A model generated the notes under the pieces. It did no database searches, had not been told where the DNA came from, and saw only the letters and a list, made by a program, of their open reading frames with translations. A program made the translations under genes and the position numbers. Source: Nitrosopumilaceae archaeon (GTDB taxonomy: Archaea; Thermoproteota; Nitrososphaeria; Nitrososphaerales; Nitrosopumilaceae). Taken from it: a DNA stretch of 10,522 nt. The DNA lies in the NCBI GenBank assembly GCA_013330055.1, contig DUJB01000076.1, positions 9,124 through 19,645 on the forward strand. The letters run 5' to 3'. Numbering within the stretch: the first letter of the stretch is position 1; each line of letters begins with the position of its first letter. Positions 4,543 to 10,522 of the stretch are shown here, in pieces.

Positions 4543-5376
4543 ATGCAAATCCCATCAAAATCTTCTGATCAATTTCTTAAAACAATGACTGAAAAAAGTG
4601 AAAAAATAAGATCATCTTTTCTTGAGAAGATCACAAGATCAACAAAAACCACGATAATAAAGGTCATGCTTGGAGACAGCACAGTAGTCGATCAAACCAC
4701 ATTTGATCCCGCTTTAGTAAGACAATATTATCAAGAAATTTTAAAAAAAACAGCAGGTTGGAAAACTCAAGGAATATCACTTGTAAATGACAAAGATTTA
4801 AGACGAATTTTTATCAAATCTGAAATACAAGAAGGCAATTATGTCCTTTCTTACCACATGTCATTACAATATCATGCATTATTATATTATAAACCAAATC
4901 ACAGAGTTGTCGAAATACAAAAAGAACTATCAGAAATAATCGATAAAAATAAAAATCTTGAAACGAAAGTTTCTGAACAAGGAAATGAGATCATTCAAGA
5001 AAAACTAAAAGAGATTGGGCAAGAAGATGTTGATCAACAAAAACTTTTTGAGATTTTTTTTCAAAATGAGGAACTAACAAACACTCTTGTTGACAGGATA
5101 TATTCAAACGCAGACGAAAATTTTCAAAAACTATCAAAAAGAAAGTTAGATTTATTCAAAGAATTGGATAACATGTTAATTGAAATTTATCATACATCGC
5201 CTGTCATGATTGATGAAATGAGAATGATAGCTGCGGAAGAGGGATGTTTATGTCATTTTGATCTGGAACATGTAAAAAAAGATACAAAAGAAGGCAACTT
5301 TGATTCTACAAAAATTATTTCTAAAACCAAAGAGAGCCTATTAAAAAGAATGGACGAAGTTTTGTGTGCTATGTGA
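4543..5376 (+). CDS. Hypothetical coiled-coil protein, divergent from the zinc ribbon/cyclase operon
   Basis: I do not recognise a family for this 277-residue soluble protein. Residues 1-40 are basic and helical. Residues 40-118 look like a small alpha/beta domain with a Y-Y-Q-E-I-L-K-K helix (62-69) and strands near 88-116. Residues 120-160 form a charged coiled coil, and residues 161-230 are helices rich in Glu, Lys and Leu. The C-terminal part has a C-L-C pair (Cys235, Cys237) and a lone Cys275. No signal peptide or membrane helix is seen. An upstream GTG (4519) would add eight residues but lies within the TATA region. It starts 75 bases from the zinc-ribbon TTG on the other strand, so shared regulation with the cyclase is plausible. 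Threonine ammonia-lyase follows after 50 bases with its own promoter. Confidence 0.7.
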   Translation: MQIPSKSSDQFLKTMTEKSEKIRSSFLEKITRSTKTTIIKVMLGDSTVVDQTTFDPALVRQYYQEILKKTAGWKTQGISLVNDKDLRRIFIKSEIQEGNYVLSYHMSLQYHALLYYKPNHRVVEIQKELSEIIDKNKNLETKVSEQGNEIIQEKLKEIGQEDVDQQKLFEIFFQNEELTNTLVDRIYSNADENFQKLSKRKLDLFKELDNMLIEIYHTSPVMIDEMRMIAAEEGCLCHFDLEHVKKDTKEGNFDSTKIISKTKESLLKRMDEVLCAM

Positions 5377-5396
5377 TTTAATATCTTTTGGCAACA

Positions 5397-5402
5397 TTTA
5401 TG
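5397..5402 (+). promoter_or_regulatory. TATA-like box for threonine ammonia-lyase
   Basis: TTTATG is centred about 27 bases before the TTG at 5427, which again predicts a leaderless message. A second AT-rich box, TTTAATAT near 5377, lies further upstream. Confidence 0.4.
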
Positions 5403-5426
5403 TTGTAATTATTACGACCAAATCTG

Positions 5427-6635
5427 TTGAATCTTTCATTTGAGGACATCATATCATCACAGAAAATTCAGGGTCGTGTAATACGCAAAACTCCGATGTA
5501 TCCGTCTGCGACATTTAGTAACATGACTGGTTCTAAGGTTTACTTAAAATCAGAACACTTGCAAAAAACTGGTTCATTTAAAGTAAGAGGCGCATATGCA
5601 AAAATCCACTCATTATCAAAAGAAGAAAAGAGAAAGGGAGTGATTGCAGCCTCTGCAGGAAACCATGCTCAAGGTGTTGCCTTTGCATCGGCACTTGAAA
5701 ACATTCCTTGCACTATCGTAATGCCAGTAAATGCTTCTCCTGCAAAAGTTGCAGCAACAAGAGCATATGGTGCAAAAGTAGTTTTAGAAGGCACTATCTA
5801 TGACGAATCTTGGTCAAAAGCACTCGAGATTGCTGACAAAACTGGCGGTCAAATAATACATGCCTTTGATGATCAAAAAGTAATTTCTGCACAAGGAGTA
5901 ATTGGGCTAGAAATTATGAAGGACTTACCAAATGTAGATGAAATATATCTACCGATAGGAGGGGGAGGCCTAGCTGCTGGGGTTCTACGCGCAATAAAAA
6001 CAAAGAAACCCAAAGTAAAAGTTATCGGAGTACAATCAAGTGCATTTCCTGCCATGAAAAAATCTCTTGAATCTGGAAAATTAGAATCAGTAGAAGGGAA
6101 AAGAACTATTGCTGATGGAATTTCTGTTAAAAAACCAGGCGAATTCACATTTAAAATAATCAATGAATTAATTGACGACATCGTTCTTGTAGATGATTCT
6201 CAGATAGTCAAGGCAATGTTTCTTTTAATGGAGAGAACCAAAATGGTTGTAGAACCTGCAGGAGCTATTAGTTTGGCATATTTGCTGGACAAAAATCCAG
6301 CAAAGGGCAAAAATGTAGTTTCAATTCTTTCAGGGGGCAATGTAGACATGTATTTACTAGGCCAAATAGTTGCAAAGGGATTGACTGAGATGGGAAGAAT
6401 GGTAAAAATTTCAATATTATTGACAGATAAACCTGGAGCACTCAAAGAAGTAGTTGATCAAATATCATCTTTGAGTGTAAATATTGTTGAAGTAATTCAT
6501 GATAGATTGAGCTCAAGTATCCCAGTAGGCACTGCAGGCGTAACATTGAGCTTAGAAACCGAAGACCAAAAACATGCTGAAAAACTAATATCTTATCTAA
6601 AAGAAAAGAGAATTCAGTTTAAGATAATTACCTAG
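5427..6635 (+). CDS. ilvA: Threonine ammonia-lyase (PLP enzyme with ACT domain)
   Basis: The 402-residue protein is a fold-type II PLP enzyme. Lys52 in G-S-F-K-V-R-G-A is the cofactor lysine, and S-A-G-N-H-A-Q-G (76-83) is the usual substrate loop. G-G-G-G-L-A-A-G (178-185) holds the PLP phosphate, and S-G-G-N (302-305) contacts the pyridine ring. An ACT domain follows (about 325-402), starting V-K-I-S-I-L-L-T-D-K-P-G-A-L. The family deaminates threonine to 2-oxobutanoate, the first step of one isoleucine route; the single ACT domain suggests amino-acid control. Length is that of the short IlvA/TdcB form, so a catabolic role cannot be excluded. The TTG start places the expected N-terminal helix correctly. 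The last eight bases overlap the convergent HD gene. Confidence 0.93.
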   Translation: MNLSFEDIISSQKIQGRVIRKTPMYPSATFSNMTGSKVYLKSEHLQKTGSFKVRGAYAKIHSLSKEEKRKGVIAASAGNHAQGVAFASALENIPCTIVMPVNASPAKVAATRAYGAKVVLEGTIYDESWSKALEIADKTGGQIIHAFDDQKVISAQGVIGLEIMKDLPNVDEIYLPIGGGGLAAGVLRAIKTKKPKVKVIGVQSSAFPAMKKSLESGKLESVEGKRTIADGISVKKPGEFTFKIINELIDDIVLVDDSQIVKAMFLLMERTKMVVEPAGAISLAYLLDKNPAKGKNVVSILSGGNVDMYLLGQIVAKGLTEMGRMVKISILLTDKPGALKEVVDQISSLSVNIVEVIHDRLSSSIPVGTAGVTLSLETEDQKHAEKLISYLKEKRIQFKIIT

Positions 6636-7977
6636 AATTATTTGTATTCAGCGTAATTCTATAGTAATCCCATCTATCAGGAGAGAATTCTTTGACAGAT
6701 TCAATTCCTTCCTGTCTTTCTATTCTTTTTTGAATCCTCTCTCTAGGTGCAAAACTAGTCAAAAATTTGTATCCTTTTGCATCAGCTTGAATGGCAAATA
6801 ACACACGAATTTCATGACCTCCTCCTTGACCATAATATCCTGTTTTCAGTGCAATTGGTTCAAGAAAAACTGTATTGAACATTCCATAGTTTTTATCAAA
6901 ATTTTGTGCACGATGTTTATAATCCTCTAAGGGACCACCCTTTGCAAAACCTACTATTGGACCTTTTTCATTTCCCAATCTCAAAGTATTAAGAATGGTA
7001 TTTGGATCTCTTATTGAATCTGCAAAATTTTCTTTCTTAAACTGATGAGGTGAAGGCAATTCATCATATATTGTACGCAACGTTTGGATAAATTCTTCAT
7101 TCTGTCTTGTTTTTGTTGTTTCAATCACAGGAAATATTTTGACATTCTCATACACTAGAGAAGATTGGATCATTAACTCTTCCTCTCTTAATTTCAGAAA
7201 GGCTAAAACATTATCCATAAATAATTTTCTCATCGGCTTTGGTAGCGCATGCAATACATGATCACACATCTCTGTTTCATTACTCAAAAGGTCTTCAAAA
7301 TATACTATGGACCTTTTTGCTAAAACACTAGGATGCCAACCTAATGCATATGCGTTCTTATTTGCCAATTCTAGAGCATGATTAAAATTTCCTAGAGAAT
7401 AACCACTAATTCTATCTACAACAGAAAGAAACCATCCTAGTTTTTTATAATGTTCTTTAAGGTTTGAATCATTTTTTGTTAAATCTGATAAGGATAGATA
7501 TTTTTCAATGTTTTTTTCAGCTTTCTCTTTTAATTCACCACTCCATGGATATGTTGTTCTAAGAATCAACGCGGCAATGATGTTTACATCAAGATTTGCA
7601 TCCTTTAAAAATCCTAGTATTGTTTCATCCGTTTTTACAAAATTTACTGCAACTTCTTCATGAGGTTTCTCTTTCATTTTTTGTGGATCATAATCATGGA
7701 AAAGTGCAGCAAAGTAGAGATATTTCATGTCTTCTAAAGTGATATAGTTTTGAAGACTTTCCCATTGTGCCGCAATTAATGTAACATATGTTACTTCTAA
7801 TTCGTGGATTATGTTATGATATCCATAGTAATCTTTGCCACGCCCTGCTTCATCAAATGATGAAATTGTATAATCTAGTATTTTTGCGTAACAGGGCGAG
7901 TCTAATCCGTTTTTAGACAGTGTCTCTAAAATCTTTTCTTTTAAATTATCAGATTCTATAAGTTGCTGCAATAACAT
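6628..7977 (-). CDS. HD-domain phosphohydrolase-like protein with GNAT-like C-terminal domain
   Basis: This 449-residue protein has two parts. The N-terminal half (about 1-270) is an HD domain: Y-H-N-I-I-H at 53-58 (His54, His58), L-F-H-D-Y-D at 92-97 (His94, Asp95), a further His106, and Asp188 in S-V-V-D-R-I. Y-H-N-x-x-H followed by F-H-D is the pattern of metal phosphodiesterase-type HD proteins. The C-terminal part (about 310-446) looks like an acetyltransferase fold: G-P-I-V-G-F-A (339-345), a strand ending in F-L-E-P-I-A-L, a Gly-rich Y-Y-G-Q-G-G-G-H loop (381-388), then K-F-L-T-S-F and W-D-Y-Y-R-I-T. The GNAT assignment is from pattern only, and the acetyl-CoA loop is not canonical. 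Substrates are unknown. The ATG at 7977 has a TATA-like box 21-23 bases upstream. Confidence 0.75.
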   Translation of the reverse strand: MLLQQLIESDNLKEKILETLSKNGLDSPCYAKILDYTISSFDEAGRGKDYYGYHNIIHELEVTYVTLIAAQWESLQNYITLEDMKYLYFAALFHDYDPQKMKEKPHEEVAVNFVKTDETILGFLKDANLDVNIIAALILRTTYPWSGELKEKAEKNIEKYLSLSDLTKNDSNLKEHYKKLGWFLSVVDRISGYSLGNFNHALELANKNAYALGWHPSVLAKRSIVYFEDLLSNETEMCDHVLHALPKPMRKLFMDNVLAFLKLREEELMIQSSLVYENVKIFPVIETTKTRQNEEFIQTLRTIYDELPSPHQFKKENFADSIRDPNTILNTLRLGNEKGPIVGFAKGGPLEDYKHRAQNFDKNYGMFNTVFLEPIALKTGYYGQGGGHEIRVLFAIQADAKGYKFLTSFAPRERIQKRIERQEGIESVKEFSPDRWDYYRITLNTNNSR

Positions 7978-8064
7978 GTTTTTGTGATATAATTACATAA
8001 ACATTTTTTCCAATTTTGTGCTATTTCCGATTTAGGTAACTAAAACTGGTGATTTTGCAATACA

Positions 8065-9459
8065 TCATCCATTGTAGACGTATCTGCGCTCCCCTCTGCT
8101 TTCTGGGGCATTTTCTACGTCTACAAGAATAAACTCTTTTTTGCTTTCTAAGAAATTCTCTTGTGGACTTCGTTTATTTTCATGAATCTCTTCATATTCT
8201 TCAAGAGAGAGTTTTACCCTGTTGCCAATCTCTGCTTCTAAATTCATGTCTTTTACAATTTCTTTGTATCGTGGCAGAATCACACCACTAAATACCATTG
8301 CACTACTACCACTACCATAGGAACCAAATCCAACTCTTTTTCCTTCAAGATTCGTTCCTTTCTGAAATTCAAATTCTAAACTGCTGCGTAATCCAAGATA
8401 TAATGAAGCGGTGTACAGATTACCAATCATTTGTGAGGCAATAAGGGAGCTAGATAATTTTGCATCGTATGTTTCTTGAAACTCTTCTGTTTTTGTAAAT
8501 TTTTTAGTAAACTCATGATCCTTTGTCATAAAATCAGTATCTGCAAGAACTGATTCTATGGTCCCTCGTGGATCCTTTGGAGTCGGTTCTTCCATTCCAA
8601 TTTTTTCAATGATTTTTTTCCACCTGGGAAGTTTACGCCATTCATGCCTTAACAAATATGCAAGGGCTTTCTTCCCCATGTTGCTATATGGAAGATGCAT
8701 ATTAAGAAAATCAATATGATCCAAGATGGTTTCACCTTCTTTTGGTTTGATCAAACCGGTAGCAAGTGCTTTTTCTTTGTATGCCATAAGTGCTTTTTTT
8801 ACTTGAATCAAATATAGTAAATTCGAATACTGTCCATGTACAATTGGAGTCTCTTTTCCAAATGGTCTGTAAAAATCATATTCATTTTTGATTGAAGTGG
8901 ATGTAACTTTTGGATCAAATTCTAAAAGTCTTGGTTTATCGTTAACCAGCATTGCTACAGCACCAGCCCCTTGTGTATACTCACCACTTGAACCCAAGTC
9001 ATATTTTGCAATGTCGGAAACAACAACTATTGCAGATTTTTCATCTGCTTCTCCAGCCCTTATCCAGTTAGAATTATCATATAATGCATAAGACCCACTA
9101 ACACATGCAAATTTGCATTCTATTCCGCCACAATGTTCAAAGCTACCTTCTCCATACACTTGTTCAAGCATTCCTATAACGTACGAATTCATCGCCTTTG
9201 ACTCGTCAAGTGATGACTCTGTTGCCACATAGAGACGACCTATGTCTTTTGGTGACATGTTGTCTCTCTGCATTATTCGTAAACACGCATTTGCTGCCAT
9301 GCATGCTGGGTCTTGATTTGTATCAACTATGGCCATTTTTGATATTCCCAATCCACGTTGAAGTTTATCCGGGTCCATTCCACGGGCTTCTGCAAAATCT
9401 CGTGCATCAAGAAATAGCCTAGGAATGTAAATTGCAATATCGTCAATTCCTACAGTCAA
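8065..9459 (-). CDS. mvaS: Hydroxymethylglutaryl-CoA synthase, bacterial/eukaryotic type
   Basis: The enzyme condenses acetyl-CoA with acetoacetyl-CoA to HMG-CoA, the entry to the mevalonate pathway that supplies archaeal lipid chains. The catalytic triad is visible. Glu81 lies in V-A-T-E-S-S-L-D-E-S-K-A, Cys119 in F-A-C-V-S-G-S-Y and His255 in L-N-M-H-L-P-Y. The G-A-G-A-V-A-M-L-V strand (164-172) and G-S-Y-G-S-G-S (379-385) are further family marks. These motifs match bacterial MvaS and eukaryotic HMGS much better than the shorter archaeal type of about 350 residues. No thiolase or DUF35 partner is seen beside it. At 464 residues it is longer than bacterial MvaS (about 385), with extra sequence mainly in the C-terminal half. 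The TTG at 9459 is preceded by AAGGTGGT and a TATA box. Confidence 0.92.
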   Translation of the reverse strand: MTVGIDDIAIYIPRLFLDARDFAEARGMDPDKLQRGLGISKMAIVDTNQDPACMAANACLRIMQRDNMSPKDIGRLYVATESSLDESKAMNSYVIGMLEQVYGEGSFEHCGGIECKFACVSGSYALYDNSNWIRAGEADEKSAIVVVSDIAKYDLGSSGEYTQGAGAVAMLVNDKPRLLEFDPKVTSTSIKNEYDFYRPFGKETPIVHGQYSNLLYLIQVKKALMAYKEKALATGLIKPKEGETILDHIDFLNMHLPYSNMGKKALAYLLRHEWRKLPRWKKIIEKIGMEEPTPKDPRGTIESVLADTDFMTKDHEFTKKFTKTEEFQETYDAKLSSSLIASQMIGNLYTASLYLGLRSSLEFEFQKGTNLEGKRVGFGSYGSGSSAMVFSGVILPRYKEIVKDMNLEAEIGNRVKLSLEEYEEIHENKRSPQENFLESKKEFILVDVENAPESRGERRYVYNG

Positions 9460-9481
9460 CAGCTACCACCTTCGCTATTAC

Positions 9482-9489
9482 GAATATAA
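9482..9489 (-). promoter_or_regulatory. TATA box for HMG-CoA synthase
   Basis: TTATATTC on the minus strand is centred about 26 bases before the TTG at 9459, predicting a leaderless start. A Shine-Dalgarno-like AAGGTGGT lies between (9465-9472). If the message is leaderless, that site would not be transcribed, so one of the two signals is probably decorative. Confidence 0.45.
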
Positions 9490-9564
9490 GCATTTTGAGG
9501 TCAAAATAGACATCGGTAAATTGTAATTTTTATTCACATTAATTGAGTCATGCAGGTAATTTTT

Positions 9565-10287
9565 TTACTTTTTAAGCTCTGACTCAAAGATTTTTTCAAA
9601 TACTTCATAGGGTTGAGCGCCAGTAATCTTTGTAACCATGTTATTGGACCCTACTATAAAGAATGTGGGAGTGCCTGTTATTCCTAATGTTCTTCCTTGA
9701 GAATTACTTTGTTCTATTACCGAACTATACCTTCCATCTTCCATGCATTCTATAAAATCTGCCTCATCAAGTCCTGTTTGGTTTGCAATTTCAACCAGAT
9801 TATCAAAGGCTGCCCAGCCGTTATTTTCTCCTGTCCAGTGATTGTATAGGGCATCATGATATTCCCAGAACTTTCCTTCCTCATTTGCGCAATGTGAAGC
9901 ATGTGCAGCACTTATAGAATCTTCGCCAATTATTGTGAAATCTTTGAAGATCATCTTCACTTTTTTAGTATCAATGTAATTTTTTTCAATTCCAGGCTCT
10001 ATAGTGTGAAAGAATCTATTACAGTGAAAACATTGATAGTCACCAAATTCTACCAAGGTAACTGTTGCGGAAGGGGAACCAAGTAATGTTGTCGCTTTAG
10101 ATGAAAAAAGCGATAGATCTATCTTACTTCCACCTCCTTTTGTTTGGTCCATGTTTTCTGGTTGGAGGAGTGTATTAGGAGATTTCTCATTTTTTGACAA
10201 ATCAAAGCCTGATACAAAAAATGCCACCACTATTACGATTGCAGCGATAGATACTCCTAAACCAATTGATAAAGAACGAGTAATCAT
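9565..10287 (-). CDS. Membrane-anchored DsbA-like thiol-disulfide oxidoreductase
   Basis: With the ATG at 10287 the protein has 240 residues. A basic start and one hydrophobic helix (about 6-27) act as an uncleaved anchor or signal. A Ser/Asn/Gly-rich linker (28-60) follows, then a thioredoxin fold placed outside the membrane. The active site is C-F-H-C (Cys86, Cys89) after V-E-F-G-D-Y-Q. The cis-proline is Pro207 in G-T-P-T-F-F. A DsbA-type helical insert carries Cys133 and Cys181, which could form a second disulfide. Such proteins make or rearrange disulfides in exported proteins; ammonia-oxidising archaea carry several copies. Longer starts at 10293 (ATG) and 10299 (TTG) are possible, but the TATA spacing favours 10287. 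It is transcribed away from GAPDH. Confidence 0.9.
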   Translation of the reverse strand: MITRSLSIGLGVSIAAIVIVVAFFVSGFDLSKNEKSPNTLLQPENMDQTKGGGSKIDLSLFSSKATTLLGSPSATVTLVEFGDYQCFHCNRFFHTIEPGIEKNYIDTKKVKMIFKDFTIIGEDSISAAHASHCANEEGKFWEYHDALYNHWTGENNGWAAFDNLVEIANQTGLDEADFIECMEDGRYSSVIEQSNSQGRTLGITGTPTFFIVGSNNMVTKITGAQPYEVFEKIFESELKK

Positions 10288-10308
10288 TGGCATCAGCAAG
10301 TTTTCGCA

Positions 10309-10316
10309 GATATTTA
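10309..10316 (-). promoter_or_regulatory. TATA box for the DsbA-like gene
   Basis: TAAATATC on the minus strand is centred 26 bases before the ATG at 10287. This supports a leaderless message and selects the third of three nearby in-frame starts. Confidence 0.45.
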
Positions 10317-10334
10317 GTTGTTCTTACGAGTATC

Positions 10335-10342
10335 TAAATAAA
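10335..10342 (+). promoter_or_regulatory. TATA box for GAPDH
   Basis: TAAATAAA is centred about 27 bases before the ATG at 10366. It lies only 19 bases from the opposite-facing DsbA box, so initiation complexes on the two promoters could exclude each other. Confidence 0.5.
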
Positions 10343-10365
10343 GAGGCAGAATTATCAAAAAAATC

Positions 10366-10522
10366 ATGAAAAAGGTTTTTGTAAATGGCTATGGTGCAAT
10401 TGGACGCAGAATAACTCAATTCATCATGGGTGATTCAGACATCGAATTATTGGGGGTTGGAAAATATTCTCCAGATGAAAAGGTTACAGACGCGATTTCA
10501 CGAGGATTCAAAGTTTATGTTC
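10366..10522 (+). CDS. gap: Glyceraldehyde-3-phosphate dehydrogenase, archaeal type (N-terminal part)
   Basis: Only the first 52 residues are inside the window. They start M-K-K-V-F-V-N-G-Y-G-A-I-G-R-R, the Rossmann dinucleotide-binding loop G-x-G-x-x-G-R. They continue with L-L-G-V-G-K-Y-S-P-D and G-F-K-V-Y-V, typical of the archaeal type II enzyme rather than the bacterial one. The full protein should have about 340 residues. It interconverts glyceraldehyde 3-phosphate and 1,3-bisphosphoglycerate with NAD(P), mostly in the gluconeogenic direction in autotrophic ammonia oxidisers. The catalytic Cys lies beyond the window. The start is supported by a TATA box 27 bases upstream. Confidence 0.88.
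   Translation, partial: MKKVFVNGYGAIGRRITQFIMGDSDIELLGVGKYSPDEKVTDAISRGFKVYV

Noticed and set aside
4468..4548. N-terminal extension of the zinc-ribbon frame
   Set aside because: These 27 residues would cover the TATA box and have no conserved look; the TTG at 4467 with a ribosome-site-like run fits better.
5873..6445. Two minus-strand frames inside threonine ammonia-lyase
   Set aside because: They are shadows of a strongly conserved enzyme gene.
8888..9422. Two plus-strand frames inside HMG-CoA synthase
   Set aside because: They are antisense to catalytic motifs of the synthase and lack any family pattern.
10151..10369. Plus-strand frame between DsbA and GAPDH
   Set aside because: It is antisense to the DsbA signal anchor and runs into the GAPDH start.
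1..10522. CRISPR array, insertion sequence or att site
   Set aside because: I found no spaced direct repeats, transposase or integrase motifs, or target duplications when reading both strands.

Overview
The window looks like chromosomal DNA of an ammonia-oxidising archaeon of the Nitrosopumilus/Nitrososphaeria (Thaumarchaeota) type. It is AT-rich and densely packed. Archaeal TATA boxes sit about 26 bases before many start codons, TTG starts are common, and one tRNA gene lacks an encoded CCA. The gene content also fits that lineage: PduO-type cobalamin adenosyltransferase, stand-alone Lrp/RAM domains, tiny zinc-binding proteins, HMG-CoA synthase and archaeal-type GAPDH. The lineage is inferred from style and protein families, not from a search. 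I see no mobile element, CRISPR array, rRNA or plasmid function.

Layout. Bases 1-330 (minus) hold the start of a YfbR/HDDC2-like HD nucleotidase preceded by a 40-residue C2H2 zinc-finger gene, overlapping by one base. Bases 458-2434 (plus) hold cobalamin adenosyltransferase, tRNA-Phe(GAA), a Lys-rich small protein, two overlapping stand-alone RAM proteins and a VOC-fold protein. Bases 2431-3248 (minus) hold two lineage-type hypothetical proteins. A 49-residue Cys-containing protein (3377-3526, plus) converges on a class III nucleotide cyclase (3523-4317, minus). The cyclase follows a 43-residue zinc ribbon (4336-4467) in what looks like one operon. Divergent from that operon is a coiled-coil protein (4543-5376), followed by threonine ammonia-lyase with an ACT domain (5427-6635). 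The minus strand then carries an HD-domain protein with a possible acetyltransferase tail (6628-7977), a bacterial-type HMG-CoA synthase (8065-9459) and a membrane-anchored DsbA-like thioredoxin (9565-10287). The plus strand ends inside a GAPDH gene (10366 onward). No gene-free stretch exceeds 130 bases. The longest gaps (331-457, 1115-1216, 3249-3376, 9460-9564) hold promoters and nothing else I can identify.

How it fits together. Several genes are housekeeping: adenosylcobalamin supply (in this lineage used by methylmalonyl-CoA mutase of the 3-hydroxypropionate/4-hydroxybutyrate cycle), isoleucine precursor synthesis, the mevalonate route to archaeal lipids, gluconeogenesis and extracytoplasmic disulfide chemistry. 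The less ordinary part is 3377-5376: a nucleotide cyclase that keeps its metal and base-recognition residues but has lost the usual transition-state Asn and Arg, linked to a zinc ribbon and a divergent coiled-coil protein. Two further points stand out. Three convergent gene pairs interleave their stop codons. A VOC protein seems to lack all four usual metal ligands.
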